DNA of 64,000 bases. It comes from Nocardia vaccinii NBRC 15922 (lineage in GTDB: Bacteria > Actinomycetota > Actinomycetes > Mycobacteriales > Mycobacteriaceae). The stretch spans positions 1 through 64,000 of the forward strand of contig NZ_BDCC01000011.1 of NCBI RefSeq assembly GCF_001613305.1. The letters run 5' to 3'. Position 1 is the stretch's first letter. The number at the start of each line of letters is the position of its first letter. The notes beneath the pieces are model-generated. The model was not told the DNA's origin and made no database searches. It saw only the letters and a program-made list of their open reading frames with translations. A program made the translations under genes and the position numbers. This document shows positions 63,985 to 64,000 of this stretch, one piece after another.

Positions 63985-64000
63985 ACTGATCTTCTCATAT

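Overview
The window is high-GC actinomycete DNA. Gene content and order point to Mycobacteriales, most likely Nocardia or a close relative: F420-dependent LLM and mycofactocin-type SDR enzymes, many TetR regulators, P450s, FadD/FadE genes, ClpR-type and LexA signals upstream of recA, and a fadE20-hflX-dapF-miaA-(unknown)-DUF349-(membrane)-miaB...recX-recA order that parallels Rv2724c-Rv2737c of M. tuberculosis. No rRNA, tRNA or CRISPR array was seen.

Layout. 0-8 kb: a minus-strand catabolic operon (HpcH/HpaI lyase, SDR, a truncated LLM oxidoreductase read into a CaiB/BaiF CoA-transferase, Rieske oxygenase, small unknown, internally deleted TauD-like gene, SDR, aldehyde dehydrogenase). 8-13.6 kb: three TetR regulators, a carboxymuconolactone decarboxylase-like protein with a 3-hydroxyisobutyrate dehydrogenase-like enzyme, an alpha/beta hydrolase with a clear operator, and a small basic protein. 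13.6-14.1 kb: scar with a tyrosine-integrase remnant and a decayed copy of the 3' end of the neighbouring acyl-CoA dehydrogenase gene. 14.1-28 kb: conserved housekeeping block (acyl-CoA dehydrogenase, acyltransferase, acyl-CoA synthetase, hflX, dapF, miaA, DUF349, miaB). 27.8-36.7 kb: accessory insert between miaB and recX, with an orphan glutamate-type binding lipoprotein, metY, three serine beta-lactamase-fold proteins (one a class A beta-lactamase next to a divergent LysR gene), an MBL-fold Tat lipoprotein, an MFS remnant and OsmC. 37-39.7 kb: recX (with a duplicated C-terminal module) and recA. 39.8-43.2 kb: Lrp-type regulator, methyltransferase and a lone TnpB gene. 43.4-52.7 kb: SDR/P450 operon, TetR regulator, and a CoxL/M/S/G-type molybdenum hydroxylase operon with divergent XdhC. 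52.8-64 kb: TetR, then an amidohydrolase - M24 - M24-like - enoyl-CoA hydratase - double CoA-transferase operon, a membrane protein and a second P450.

How parts may work together. The 43-52 kb genes look like one regulon: a 17-bp palindrome upstream of the P450/TetR pair recurs, with changes, twice upstream of the molybdenum hydroxylase operon, and weaker copies lie in the amidohydrolase promoter region. The most unusual structural features are the RecX with two copies of its last repeat, the tandem M24 genes of which the second has lost all metal ligands, the two-domain CoA-transferase with Glu replacing the catalytic Asp in one half, and two apparently in-frame deletions inside the first operon.
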